NCBI GenBank assembly: GCA_050084515.1
Contig: CM114275.1
Coordinates: forward strand, 1,240,001-1,304,000
Length of the DNA stretch: 64,000 nucleotides
Direction: 5' to 3'
From: Blasia pusilla
Lineage: Eukaryota; Marchantiophyta; Marchantiopsida; Blasiales
Under the pieces are notes generated by a model, which saw only the letters and a program-made list of their open reading frames with translations, ran no database searches and was not told the DNA's origin. The position numbers and the translations under genes were made by a program. Shown here piece by piece: positions 35,616-48,770 of this stretch (positions are counted from its first letter, which is position 1; every line of letters starts with the position of its first letter).

Positions 35616-35833
35616 AAAATTAAAAAGTTGAAAGGTTTCACATGTGGTTTTCATTGGGCGCCTCTCAGCAAGAGCTAAGGCTCTTAATGGTATGATAATT
35701 ATGAAAATCTATTTCTATTCAAGTTTTGGCTTAGTATAGGCAAAATTAAACAAAAATTAAAAAGTTGAAAGGCTTCACACGTGGCCTTCACTGGGCACCT
35801 CTCAGCTAGAGCTGACGCTCTTTATAGTATGAT
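35616..35833. repeat. Two diverged copies of an ~80-bp segment
   Basis: AAATTAAAAAGTTGAAAGG followed by TTCACA(T/C)GTGG, TTCA(T/C)TGGGC, CCTCTCAGC and GAGCT begins at 35616 and again at about 35752. The copies are about 137 bases apart and roughly 85 percent alike by eye. Confidence 0.8.
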
Positions 35834-35893
35834 TTATTTTTTAGATGTTTTTGTATCTAAGGCTAAGGGCTAAATAAAGCATGTGAGTACTCG

Positions 35894-36031
35894 TGTTTGA
35901 ATTTACTCGACACTCAAACCAAACCCAAACACATATGTGTTGTTTGAATTTATTGGGTACCCAAATCAAAGGCAAACACATATGTGTTGTTTGAATTTAT
36001 TGGGTACCCAAATTAAAGGTAAACACATATG
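35894..36031. repeat. 47-bp tandem repeat, about three copies
   Basis: TGTTTGAATTTA starts units at 35894, 35941 and 35988, an exact 47-base period. Units 2 and 3 are nearly identical and contain GGGTACCCAAAT and AAACACATATG. Unit 1 is more diverged. Confidence 0.9.
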
Positions 36032-39000
36032 AAGGTGAACTTCTTAAGACTAGTTTCTTTGGAAGTTTCACATACCGTGGCCACAATCCAATAAGTGTCA
36101 CATGATAAGGAGATGTTCATAATTTCTCATTTTTTCTACTTGTGAATGATATTTTCTCAATTTACTAATTTTCAAAAAAAATCAAAGTTTTTTTTTTGTT
36201 TCAATTGATTAAAAAATTAATCCACCAATTATACCGGTAGCCTCTTTATCCTTGGACATCATTATAAGAATAAGTAAGATGATGGTTTGCTAGAAAAAAA
36301 TATCAATGGCTTAAGACCAGATTTTGATTTAATATTGACTTCTTGACACATCTCAACACAATGGTCATTATAAAGTTGGACGTAGTTTATGTTTCCCATT
36401 TTTTAATCAATACATAAGGGCACAAAAAATTAGAACATATGAATATGTACCATCCTAAAATCAAATTCATCATATAATATTTGAAGAATTGTTTTTGGAA
36501 TGTTGAGGTCATTTTATCCAATGGAGAATTCACACACTTAGAGTGTATGCCTCTTTTGTAGAGTCACTCCTCTAATCCTCCTCATGTAGGTTGGGTCTTG
36601 AGACCCAACTTATTGCGATTCTTGTGAGTAGAGTTGAAGAAGCACTCATGTGTCTCAAGTGTCGAGTCACACAAAGGTTATACCATATTATTGTCCCCCT
36701 ACATGCCTTGTTCTTGAGCCTTGACATATCTCCTTCCTTTTCTCATCTGACCCGGAGCATAGCAACTATCTCAAGGTGCATCTAAAAGGGTATCCTAGCT
36801 CACAAGATGACAATATGGCCAAACAAGAAAGAAATGTGATCAAATTCCTAATCCAAGTAATGAACGAGTGGAGAGGGAGAGTATCCACCTACCCCCAAGA
36901 TATACTTTTGGGATTCTTTAGGTCTCTACCCCATCCTAAACCCTCAACCCTAATGTGGATCTAAACTCCCAACTCCATTTTTAGCTAGTTGGAATCCAAG
37001 ATAACTTGGGTAAATCTCATGGCCATTCTCGCCTCTTTTTGAATCACCAAAATCACCTTGGATTCTTGTATCACGTTTTATGTGTCTCATGGCTAACTAT
37101 CTATCTTGATTCATACCTTCAATGCTTCACATCTCTCGATTGGTCTTGTCACCAATCATATTTTGTGATTGGTCTCACATCACCACCGCTTATCTTGAAT
37201 AATCTTGATTCTTGAACCATTTTCCCTAAGCTGAGAACTAACCTTAAGGCTCACTCGCCCATCTTGGCCCGCCTTTAGTTCCTACAAGTGGTTCCACGCT
37301 TTTTCTCGTAAGACTCGTCTCAAGCGTGTACTCGCCTTGACTAATCTTAGTTGTGTAGCTCATAGCCTACTTTGCCTCCCTTTGGTCTCAAATTTTCTCC
37401 CCCATCTTAATCATCTTTAGCAGATCTCTTCACCTTTACTACCAATGATAAGACTCATCTCATGACTTGCTGCCTCCCTAGTCTTGGTTCCTCCTAGGTA
37501 ATTTCACTAAACTTGATTCCCATTTCACTTGAGATCATGACTTTCTTCCCTAGTTCCTATTGACATGTGTATCTAAAACTTAGCTATTTGTGACAATGTC
37601 TCTACTCAAGTTTCAAGAATAAACGTGTTATGAAATTTCCCATCACAACTCAACTAAGATTAGGTGGATGATATCAACTATTATCAAGGGGTGTCAGTTT
37701 CTTGACATGTCGAAAATCTCCAATACTTGACATGTGTCATCCAAGAAACAAAAATTCTTCTTTGTAGTATTGGCAACAAGGAAACATCTATAAAATTACT
37801 TTTGTGCTTTATCAACTTCTTGATTAAATTTTTGAGCCCAATAACCTCTATGCATGGCATGTACTTGCTACACACTTGCATATGATGGCTCCGCACCTAG
37901 AACTCCCAAAATCTTGATAAATTAGTCCAAAGGCACCTATGACATATTATGACTCATTTGAATGAATAAACCTCGTTTGAAATAAAAGCAAGCATCACGA
38001 AAGTGTAGTTAGACGTGAATGATTCCATGGTGAACACCTTTGCACCAGATTATTACTAAATCATCTATATATACTATCAAGGGAGAATCGCCTCCCGATG
38101 GAAACACCTTGTGACCTCTATGCAAGCCTATGTGGTCGATATGTGATGTCCACCATGCCCTTTCCTCCAACGCACGTCAAATTTGAAAATAAAGGTTGAG
38201 TAATTTCATATATTGGATATAATTACAACCCTAACTTAGTCCTTATATTTTTTGGCATGTATCAAGACTAGACCACAAGTGCAACCACATCATAAATACG
38301 ACGTGGGTCAATATTACCAATATCTATGTTACACTAATTTTATTTTTACCATTTTAAGTATGTAGGATTAGACCACCAACCCAACGCCGTGAGTGATCAT
38401 GTTATATTTACTTTCTATTGAAGTAGGCAAGTTTGGTATATGTATTAAACTAAGTTGTTTGTATTTAAATCCCGGATTTCCCCATCTTGGTGGAAGAAAA
38501 AAATAACTAAGTTCATATGCAGCGTTATGCTATGAATTCAATTACATGTTATACTTACAAAGTTTGGTTTAACACACCGTCTCTATATTGAAGTAAATTT
38601 CCCCTTTCTTATATGTCTCATCTAGGTTGAAGAAAATAACAACCGAGTTCGTTCGTTGCTGATAAAATGAGTTCATTTGTTCTTCATCTCTAACGTACTT
38701 CTAAACTCTTCATCTCTATGTAGTGTTTTAACAATCATATCTCCCACCATTTCAAGGCCGCCTTTCTAGTTTTATGTATCCTGCATGACACATGTGCCTT
38801 ACTAACATTATTAAAATCAAATGCATATGCCATTAGCAGATAAATTTTCCAAAGAAGATAGGGGCGTTCATAGAAAGGGGTACCATTTGCGAGGGCAGAT
38901 ACTTCTTACGAGGATTTTATGTATTTTCCCGCATCAACTTCCAATAAATGAGACTTTTAAAATTTTAAAAATTGAATGTTTTTTGAATTCTAACACCCCA

Positions 39001-42000
39001 CCTCAGCCGACTGGTAAGTCAGTAAGAAAGACCACCTTTACTCCTTGAGAAAGCTGTAGAACCCAACTTTTAAGGAAATCCAGGGAGACAGGAATATTAG
39101 GAAGTAATAGCAAATCATTATTCATTCGGAAAATTCCTCGTGTATGCTATATGGGAGTCACTCGTACACTTTCCTTATTAATTTCTTAACACATCTGACG
39201 ACATGTACATGGAATGAGGCTCTATGTCATCACGAATAACTACGAGTGGAATTATGTTACCATCTAAGATTTTCAAACGTATTCCAGAAACCATAAATGC
39301 TCAAGGCGTCCGACCAAAGGAAGACATAGGGTTCCGAAACCCTAGACCCCTGAGGCCCTGAATGTTCGGTACCGGTCATTTGCGCATTAGCTGGTGGGGA
39401 ATATTTGCCACCCGCTATTCCTGTTCCTATGCTTTCTTCGCTGCCCGAGGACGTCAGATGCGGGTGAGATGGAATATCTTGGAAGGAAAGCGAGTCAATT
39501 CATTTAATTTAAAATAAGATTGTATTAAACAGTTTTCGTATTATTCGAGTGCATAAAGCATGTCATGTCCGCATTGAGTCGGGGGACAGAGATTCCTTCG
39601 GATTAATTAAAGGTTCCGTCGTTGTATAAGAGCGAATAAATATTTCATTTTTTTCTAATTTTTAAATTTTCTAAGCGGAAAAGATTGTAACTTTTAAAAT
39701 CTGAGATTGCGAAAGTAGATTCAGTGCAATTTATGAATTAAATTGTCGCTTTGGGCATCCAGATATGGAAGGGAGATCCCTTCAAATTCATTTTAACTTG
39801 GACCATTTGTGTTAACAAACCTTCCAAATTTTGGCATTAGGTAGGGGATTGAAACAATTTGGATTAAAATAAAAATACTTTGTTTATGCGATTGGGGGGA
39901 ATAAATTTTGTAAGTCCCAGTTTTGCAAATAAAGATCTGCAATGGTGGAAGCTTAAACTGGCGAAGTTCTCGAAGAAAGATTGTAAATGTGTGAATATTT
40001 TTGGTTATTTTTAATTATTAAATAACGTCTTTCTACCTTTGCATGCCCTCCCGACTAAATAGCTATCTTCCATGCTAACAGTTATGCTTATATTAATAGA
40101 AAAAAGAGGAGTTTAATGAAATGTGAATTTATGTTCAAATAGGCTTTTTTTAAGGGATATGTGTTAAATATTTCTAAAATTAAATCATTTAAAATTTTCC
40201 TTCTTTTTTAAAAAAAGGGGAAGAAAGAGGAGGACGTTTTGACAATGGAATATTTTTATTTTATTTTTCATTTTGAGTGAAGGAAGTGAATAGAAAAAAT
40301 ATATAATTAAAACTTCTAAGGGATTCATGAGGGGTTTTCTTTAATATTTAAATTTTCACATGGAGGGGGGAATTATTTCAGATTACGATCAAATTATCTT
40401 TGCATGCTATGTATCAAGGCTTTGTAAGCAATTTCTTCCAATTTTTAAAGTTTATATTACGGAAGGGAAAGACTCCTAAATATAAAAGGATAAATTTCCA
40501 ATAAGTGCTTCATAAGATTTTCTTAATGGTTAATGTCTAATAGGAAAGGGGATGAATGATAACTCAGAGAAGGTTGAATTTGACTACGATAGGGAGGAAA
40601 GATGTGAAATACATTTTAAGTAGGGAAGGGGAGATGAGATGGAAGAGTAAGAGAGAAATTTCTATATTCCTCTTGAAAGTGAACTTGGTGAAGGGCTGAA
40701 CTTTTGAGAGAGAGAACCATTCAGTGGTTCCTATCGTAGCCTTGCAACGATAGACCCCATGCCCTACTTGGAGAGAGAGAGTACTCATTGAATAGTGCAT
40801 GAGTATGGATATTATTGCATAATATTCTAAGACTAAGTAAGCTCTTATAAAACTTATTTAGTTCATGAAATGGATGCAAAAATTTTGTAGTCTTTGCTCA
40901 TAGAGATGTCCTAAAATTTTATAAACTACATATTCAATTTTCCAAAGAAAAAAAAAACTCATGTGTGGCGATCAATATTCTATGTGGCTAAGAACTTTGA
41001 AACTCAGATAAAATCATTTACTTTAAAATTTAATTTTGAGGTCCTAGACAACGGTCTCATGGTGATAATGAGCCTAACAAAGAGGGTGAGTGGGTGGAGG
41101 TGCTCCAACAAAAAGATACTTCATGCACTAAAACAAACATTTCTAATCATAATTCAAACCAAAAAAATAAGAATAGTATTTGACTAGTACTTTTAATTAA
41201 AATTTATGACAAACATGTCAATCCCAAAACTTAACAAATTTAGCAAAGGAGAGAACTCTTTCATCAAAATTAGATCATTTTATGTTGATGTAACTTATTG
41301 TATCTTCCCTTCTTCTCAATTAAAATTGGATTTTTGGGAAGGATTAAACTATGCTATTTTGTATGCTTATCTAATTTTTCACACTTACAGGATTTTTTAG
41401 ATAACATGATTTCTTATAGATTCACAAAACCTTGTTCCTAGCAAGGATGATATACATGAACATTCTTAAAGAGTAAAATTTCCCTCCTAGACTTTTTAAA
41501 AAATGACCTTTTATGGATGTTCTTTCAAGATTCTTTTATATCTTCCACCACATTCATATCATAGGTGCCTTCTACACATGAGCATCATCCTAGTATTACT
41601 TTTTTAAAACAATTGGTATCTTTTAACAACACCAAAAATTAGAATGAGATCTTTGGCATGGTGTGGATTTTCATTCAAGATACTTGGCATTACGTTTCAT
41701 TATCCTACCATGGATGCTTTCCACATAAGAAAATAAACTGATTGTTATTTTCTCAAAAATTTAGTACTTTTTGACATTAAAAGAATAATATATTTTATAT
41801 TGGTAGAAAATTAAATATTACCAATTTAAATAATTTTCATAAAATCTTATCAATTTTGATTAGATTTTGTAACTTATGGGGTTTTAACTTTGAGTTAAAC
41901 CAACTTTTGAAATAACTCTTCTATATAAATTTTACCTTTGTGTAATAATACCATGTGAGGGGAATTTTATTATTTAAAGAGTGTGATAGGCTTTCATTTC

Positions 42001-43678
42001 GCTTATTGTGATGGGTCAACTTTTGTGTAGAGATATTGCAAGGCTTTCATTATTATTTTCAAAAGAATCCAAATAACATTATTTGCTTTGCGTCAACCTA
42101 CATTGTTAAATTCTTTTAGGAATTGAAAAGAAACTCTTAGAAGAATCCTTGTTGTCCTTATGCAAGTACTTCATATCTAATTAAAGAAGCTTCCCTAAAG
42201 ATGAACAATAAGATATCTTGATAGATATCTATTTCTAGCTCAAATATCTCTTTCCTAACAACAAGGTTTCTATATGCACAAAACTATCATTCATTATTTC
42301 CCCACTTAGATTTGGTATTTATATGCCATATACATTGAATGCATGCATCCATTCGATTAAAATTTTTTCAATATTGTATTTTTTTATGGTGTATTCTTAT
42401 TTATATAAAGATCCATTTTTCTTTGATAGTACATGTTATTTATACCAACACCCAAATGGCTTGTGCATAACATAGCCTCCTCTCCTTATTGTAAAATCTA
42501 CGAAACTTGGAGCTTTAATAAAGAACATGATCCCATCTTCTTAAGGATGGAAAAGATTTGAATTGTTCAAAAAGATGAGTTTGAAGACGCACATCGTTGG
42601 ACTATTTATTTATGTTCAAAATGAATGTTCAATTGTCAATGAATGAAGTTTAAAAATGATATCCTCTGTTAGTAATTTATGCACTTTAACACAAAAAATA
42701 CTAGCAAGAATCTTAGAGATATTTGATATAGGAAAATGAATGGATTGGACTAATCAATAAAGCAATAAATAAATAAATTACCAAGGCATAATAAAAATTA
42801 TGCATATGTAAGGGATGTGATTTTAAGCCTAAAGGTGTTGAGAGTAGCACGTATAAAAACTCCTCCTTGGATAAAACCGTTTCTAGACTAAGGTGAATTC
42901 TATCCACGTTCATACAAGTCTAATCACTAACAATTGATACTTGTTTGTTATACACATGCAATGAGTCATTAGAAAATCTTACTTGTCCTATTTCTTTGAT
43001 TTGTAGATGTCAAAATAGGTTGGTTCATAATCAATAAAGCTCATTTCTTACGCTTATACTCAAGGATTATGTCCCTTGATATAGTGCTATAAAGAAAAGG
43101 TATCTACCACAATTTCATTGGTACGAAGTAGTTTTCTTAACTCCACTTGTATACCTATAAGTTTTTAATTACCTATTTCAAACCTGGAAAATACATTATT
43201 TACATGCTTAGTCTTTGCTAGCGAAATCCTTTACTTCCATTGGAAGAAAAGAACATATTTCTCCTACATCTATCATTTTAAACTAGTTATTTTATCTTAA
43301 TATGAATAACATAAAATTAATGATAACATAACATCATCTATGTATGGATCAATTAACCAAGGATTTGAAAATTATTCAAGATGTATATGTTTTTGTGATC
43401 ATTGAATCTTCTAATCCTATTTACATTGATTATAAAACTATCCATCATTTGATCTATATCATAGTCTTCATGACTCTTCGAGTCAATAAATGCACTTGAG
43501 CAATTGCAATAAAATTAGATCGGATGCTCCTTAAACATCTCCATATATACTTCTTTCTGATGTATGCCATTCCGAATGTTATCTTTTCTTGATATAGTCA
43601 AATATATGTTGAGGAGCTATACATGTGTTCATGAATAGACAGGCTTGTAACAACCCACTTGCCTCTGTTAGTGATATT

Positions 43679-43781
<103 letters not shown>

Positions 43782-45000
43782 GCTCCTTTACGTTGTTTTC
43801 TCTATCTTTGATTACCATATGTATAGAGTGTTTTTGATGGCTAAAAATTCCATACACAATCTTCAGATGATTTCCCTCCTATAGAAATACATAATCTGTT
43901 TTTTTATCATTTTTAAATTTGGTTCCAATGAATACAAATCATAAATCCTTTGTAACTAAGATGCTATGTAATAATTATAAAACGTTTCCTTCCTCACATA
44001 TGGCCACCCTTGCAGTTTTCAATTTATAAAGAATGGCCGCTAAGTTGTAATATGTTTGTCACTATAATGGCTACTATGAATACCAAAGTTCCCATGAAGA
44101 GTTTTGCAGGTGACGAGGAATAATTATGAATGCATAAGGGATGCAATTGAAACGAAAGTGAAGTCGTGGCGGTCGAAGGCCACAAGAAGAGGGACCGGAG
44201 GGGGAGGACGCGGAGGCGCTCTACGGGATGGCGGCGGGGATGGTGAAGGATGGGACGAATTTTAATGGTGGGATTGAGGATGGAGGGGGATCGTGTGTTA
44301 TATCAAAACGGAGATATCGACTTCCTCTACGTTTGGATATATAGCGTCAATCTTATAGTGAAGTATTTTTCATTTTATTTTGTTTTATAGAAATTTTTTT
44401 TAGGGTTTCTCATGTAGGTATTAGGGTCCTCTTTGTTGTCTCGTTTGGTTGTCATGCCTTGAATGTTTCCAAGACAACTCATGTTGTTATTCCTCACCAC
44501 CCCTTTTTTCTCGATGTCCTTATCCTGTAGCCACACACGTTTCTCGTTCACGTTTGACCCATGTTTTTCTCCCTTATCCCACTCTGTTCCCATCTATTTT
44601 TTCCATCTATTCTCTTTCCATATCATTAGTACCTCCATACTATCTCTATATTGTTTTGGGAAGGGGTTGGGCCATAGGTCCTAGGTGAAGATGGTAGATG
44701 AGAGTTCATACTAGGGAGAGCACTTCCGTAGACGAGAAGAGAGTTGATTACCATTAGGGCTAGTTCGAATGGGGGTTGTGGGGCGGATTTTGGTGGGGTT
44801 TGTCTCTCGAGTTTGATAGAGGGGGTCATGTTCTCTTCTTGGTGAGAGGTGTCCATGCCTCGACCCACATAGGCCCCTCGCGTAGGGGCTCGTGGGTCAT
44901 CTAGCCTGGATACGAAATGCCCTTGTTGTCCAGAATTCTTCACTCGTTCAAGAATTTGGAACCATTTAGCGGCTAAACTTCATGACTTTGATAGATTTGG

Positions 45001-45822
45001 ATGGATGGTTCCTCAAGTCGATCATGGATGCTCACCGATGCTTCATGCATCATCGCCCCCTCTCCCGAGGCATGGGAGTGGTTGAGGTCCCACCTTGGCA
45101 GCATCACAAGTCTCTTTGAGACCCATTTTCCCTGCCCGAGGTTGTTTCATAGGATCCCCCATGCTATTCGGGATGAGCTTGGCCAGTCTTTCCTCCTTCC
45201 CTTATCTAGGATTGCGCTTGATCCTATGGATGAGCTCTAGTGGTATCTACTACTTCTCCTTCCCCGATGGTGTCTTCGCTATACCCGAGGAGGAAAGGCT
45301 GGCCATAGAGAGGTTGTGGCCCGATTGTGGCGCTTCCGAGGAGGTGATTGGGAGTCTCTGTAGAGCGATTATGTGGCATATGTCAGAGGTAGCACTACCG
45401 TGGTTTCCCAACGGACAATCTTGTAGCTGCCAGATTGCGACGATGTAGGACACTTGGGCGACCCGGGGAGTACTCGCGAGCGGCTCGTGCGCTCCGCCCT
45501 ATGGATATGGCTCCTCCTTCCGCTGTTACCATCAACGCCCTCGGGATGCTACATCCTCGTTCAGCGGTTGACATCCCAGCATTTGTACATGACTTCCATC
45601 CTGACACTACCTTATGCCTAGACCCGACTCTCTTTGCACGGGCACTCGGACGCTCCCCTAGGATAGCAGCTAGAGGGTTGTTCGATATGATGTACGAACA
45701 CCTTCGTGATTGCTTTCCCCCCGAGGACTCTGCTAGCGGCTTTTCCAAGTTGCTTCAGGTTGCCTCTCACCTAGCTCCGGGGAGAGTGCCAACAGCAGTA
45801 GCCTAGGGCTGTAGCCTTAGGT
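45001..45822 (+). pseudogene. N-terminal part of the non-LTR retrotransposon protein
   Basis: Two frames contribute: 45001-45240, extended past a TAG as WYLLLLLPRWCLRYTRGGK, and 45435-45806 with FARALGRSPRIAARGLFDMMYEHLRDCF and LLQVASHLAPGRVP. In proteins of this type the last phrase is followed by a fingers segment of the RVRPIAVGE kind. Here the sequence jumps within about 20 bases to the LRACLDINPEWV region, so an internal deletion of some tens of codons at about 45810 is inferred. Confidence 0.6.
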
Positions 45823-46935
45823 TTGAGGGCTTGTTTAGATATAAATCCCGAGTGGGTGGTTCTCCAAGTTGATGTGGAGAACGCCTTTAACTCAGTGTCT
45901 CAGGCAACTATCTTCACGGAGCGGAGAGACGCAAGGGGTCCCATAGCAAGTGTGATTACCTTCGTGCATGCTTTTTATGGGGCCCCCTCGGCTCTCTATT
46001 TTCACCACGGTAGGTTCGAGGAGGAGGTCACGGTCTTGGAGTCTGCTACCGGGACGCGTCAGGGTGATCCCTTGGGTGGTGCATTGTTTGCTTTGGCTCA
46101 TTATCAAGCGGTTCTTTCTATGGTGGAGGCTTTCCCGGGTTGCATTTTCCCTTCGTTGGCAGATGATACTCACATTGTTGACCCTGGAGACTTGGTTGTT
46201 CCTGCATTTCAGCACTTTTCAGCAAAGTCGACACATGTCGGCCTCGCGGTGAAGGTGGGAAACTGCAAGGCTTGGTCTTCATTAGGCTTGTCAGCGGATA
46301 TTCATTTACCCGACGGTTTTTTGACACCTGCTGGAGGGCTTCACGTCTTGGGAGTCCCACTCGGGAGCCAGGACTTTGTATCGAGTTTTGTGGCGGCGGC
46401 TCTTACCGAGGATCTTCTCCATGTCGACGATCTCACGAGGATTGGTGACCCTCAAGTAGCTTATGGAATCCTCTCGTCATGTTTTGCCCGTAGACCTGGT
46501 TATCTGTGTAGAACCGTGTGGGCGACTAGCCATATTTCTTCCTTGTATAGATCCTTTGATAGAAAGATTATGCACGCGTTTGGGAATCTTCTAGGACCCG
46601 GATCATTAGAGTGCCCCGCGGGGGAGTTAGCTCGTAGACAGGCTTCTTGGCCAATTGCCTTTGGTGGAGTAGGTCTCATAGCGACTGAGTTAGTGGCATC
46701 TTCAGCCTTTTTAGGGAGTTGGGCCAGTGTAGCACCCCTCCTTTGCTCCCAATTTTTGGTTAGGGATAGACCGCTACTTTTACAGTACGTTTCCCAGGTT
46801 GAGGATGGTCTTTTCCCACTTCAGTCTTCACTCACAGCTTGTAGAGACTCCCTTCTTGTTGAGGCTAGAGCAATTTTTCTCGCTTTCTCTTCCCTAGTTA
46901 CCTCCGGACAGTCTGGGCTCCAATCTTTTCTTTGA
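45823..46935 (+). pseudogene. Reverse transcriptase of the non-LTR element
   Basis: A 370-codon open stretch. RT motif A is LQVDVENAFNSV (Asp at residue 17), motif B GTRQGDPLGG (77-86), motif C SLADDTHIVD (DD at 114-115) and motif E LHVLGVPLGS. The C-terminal half holds conserved phrases of the family (RRQASWPIAFGGVGL, about 270). The open frame begins at a TTG (Leu) and not at a real start, because the upstream part is deleted or shifted. It copies RNA into DNA at the target site. Despite its long open frame it lacks the fingers motifs and cannot be functional. Confidence 0.9.
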
Positions 46936-47798
46936 TGGAAGCCCACTTTGATGCATTGTTTAGAGCTACTATGTCGGACGGGAATATCCCCATGGAGGTT
47001 CGGGCCCGTATTCGCTTTTGCTCTGGAAAGGGGGCTGGCTTATGGGTGGAGGCTCGTCCCCTCATCCCGGATTTCCGCATCGCACCACTTACCTACACTA
47101 CAGTGATGAGGTTCCAACTGGGCCTGCCCCAACCAACGGTGGTTGGTTCGACACATTGCGAGTGTCGTCGGAGTATGGAGCCACTTGGTGTGCATTTGGC
47201 ACGGTGTCCAGCTGGGGGTGAGAGGATAGCCACTCACGATGCAGTGCGGGATATTATGTTCTCTATTTCTCGGGAGAGTGGATTCCATGTACAAAGAGAG
47301 AGGCACTACTCCATGCGGGATTCCCTTATCCATGCTCATCTCTACATGACGAGGGAGTCTGAGGTGGTGGTAGCAGATGTTGTAGTGACGGATCCTACGC
47401 GAGAGGCGGTGCGAGCCCAAGTGGTAGCACAAGGGAGATTGCTACAAGGAGCGGCGGCGGCGGTGGTCAAGAAGACCCACATTTATAGTCGACTTCATGA
47501 CGGACATCGATTTATCCCCCTAGCCATTGAGATGTACGCAGCCATGGGGGAGAGGTTTGACTCGTTCCTTACAGATTGTGCCCATCATCTCCAGTCGAGA
47601 AATGGGTTTTCCTTAGCCACTACGATACTTTATCGTAGGCAACGGGTCTCCATAGCTTTGCAACGCGCATAGGCAAATGGGCTTCTGCGGCGGGCTCAGG
47701 TGGTTGGAGACGCCAATGCTAGAGGCCCACTTAGCAATAGTCATAGTTATTTAGATGTTGTTGATATTGTTTCTGCTGTTGGTGATTTTGGTCGTTAG
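46932..47798 (+). pseudogene. C-terminal Cys/His and endonuclease-like domain
   Basis: Joined to the RT by a frameshift at about 46930. It contains TTVMRFQLGLPQP, a C-x-C-x9-H-x3-C motif (CECRRSMEPLGVHLARC), then GGERIATHDAVRDIMFSI and VVVADVVVTDP. The CCHC motif followed by a helix and an acidic beta-strand motif resembles the restriction-like endonuclease of early-branching non-LTR elements (R2/NeSL type), where it nicks the target. The assignment is by motif layout only. A TAG at about 47670 replaces a probable CAG, and the same frame continues to a TAG at 47796-47798. Confidence 0.65.
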
Positions 47799-47930
47799 GG
47801 CGGAAGACCCCCTTCTTTCTCCTCGGGGCCGGTTCTGGCCTCACCTCTTGAGGTCTATTTTTTTCTTGTATATGCCCCCTCATTTGTATCCTGATGGGTT
47901 CCCCATCCTTCTTTCTACATATATTTTATT

Positions 47931-48666
47931 TCCTCTTTACACGAAGAGGGAGACAGACAGTGTTGCATACTCCGCGGGAGTCCACGTCGACGAGAAGACG
48001 AATGAACCGGCCATGCATTGTACGCCAAACGAAAAAGAATGCTCCAAGACATGTACATGTTTTGGTGAAAAATAGCGGAGAACGTGGGCGGCCATCGCAA
48101 GAGGGAGACTCGTACGTATGCACTCATTGCACTGTGCAGGGGGAGGGAGTTCACACCTCCAACGAGAGGAGAGGAGAGGAGAGGGAGGATGGATTCAACG
48201 GCGGAGTCCGCGCCAGACGCGCACGAACCAGCGAACAAAGGAGCGCTTTGGAACGTGTGCAGATTTTGGTGAAACTCCTGGAGAAAGCGGAGTTGCGATG
48301 GTGGATGCCATCGAGCGTCCATCAAAATGCCGCCGTTTGAATCGCACCAAAAGTGTATATTAAATATGTAAATATGAATATAATAATAATAGTTATGGGT
48401 TGAGGCTATGTCATCCGAGCATAGGGCCATTTGGATGGCAGCCTTTTCGTCTTCCATCTACGCTTGTCAGACATGATCTACAAAACGGGTATTGAATCCG
48501 GCCCGTGATGTGGTCACCGGACGATTTCAATTTCCGTGTGGATTTATGGAATTATTAATTAAAAAAATTCGCATGAGAAATGTGAATTTTGGGAATACGG
48601 AGTGATTTCCAGGGAGCGCCAGGTAGAGAGTAATAAAGAGCAGCGAAAAGGAGAGAGAGGAAGAAG
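47931..48666. other. Intergenic DNA downstream of the non-LTR element
   Basis: A GC-richer patch (about 47980-48350) has competing frames of up to 180 codons on both strands and no recognisable family. The rest is AT-rich. Confidence 0.4.
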
Positions 48667-48770
48667 GAGTAAATATAAATTTTAATAGAAAGGTTTGATG
48701 GAAAACCCATCAGGATACATAGAAAGCCAAAAACCCCGGGGGCCAAAACCGGCCCTAAAGAAGAAAGAAG
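48667..48770 (-). mobile_element. 5'-truncated tail of the same non-LTR family, inverted
   Basis: On the minus strand this reads GGGCCGGTTTTGGCC, then TGTATCCTGATGGGTT, then CCATC and CTTTCTA. It matches the plus-strand tail at about 47825-47915 (GGGGCCGGTTCTGGCC, TGTATCCTGATGGGTT, CCATC, CTTTCTA). A short 3'-only copy is the usual product of incomplete target-primed reverse transcription. Confidence 0.75.

Larger units (their letters stand above)
44402..47930 (+). mobile_element. Decayed non-LTR retrotransposon with RT and endonuclease-like C-terminus
   Basis: This element of about 3.5 kb has no LTRs. Its head (44402-44605) is repeated at 63811-64000, and its tail (about 47815-47930) is repeated in inverted orientation at 48667-48770. 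These two independent copies support the element boundaries. The coding region (about 45000-47798) contains a reverse transcriptase followed by a Cys/His motif and a C-terminal domain resembling the restriction-like endonuclease of R2-type elements. Several frameshifts and stops break it. Confidence 0.82.

Noticed and set aside
35894-36031. CRISPR-like array
   Set aside because: The 47-base units are contiguous tandem repeats without unique spacers, in plant nuclear DNA.
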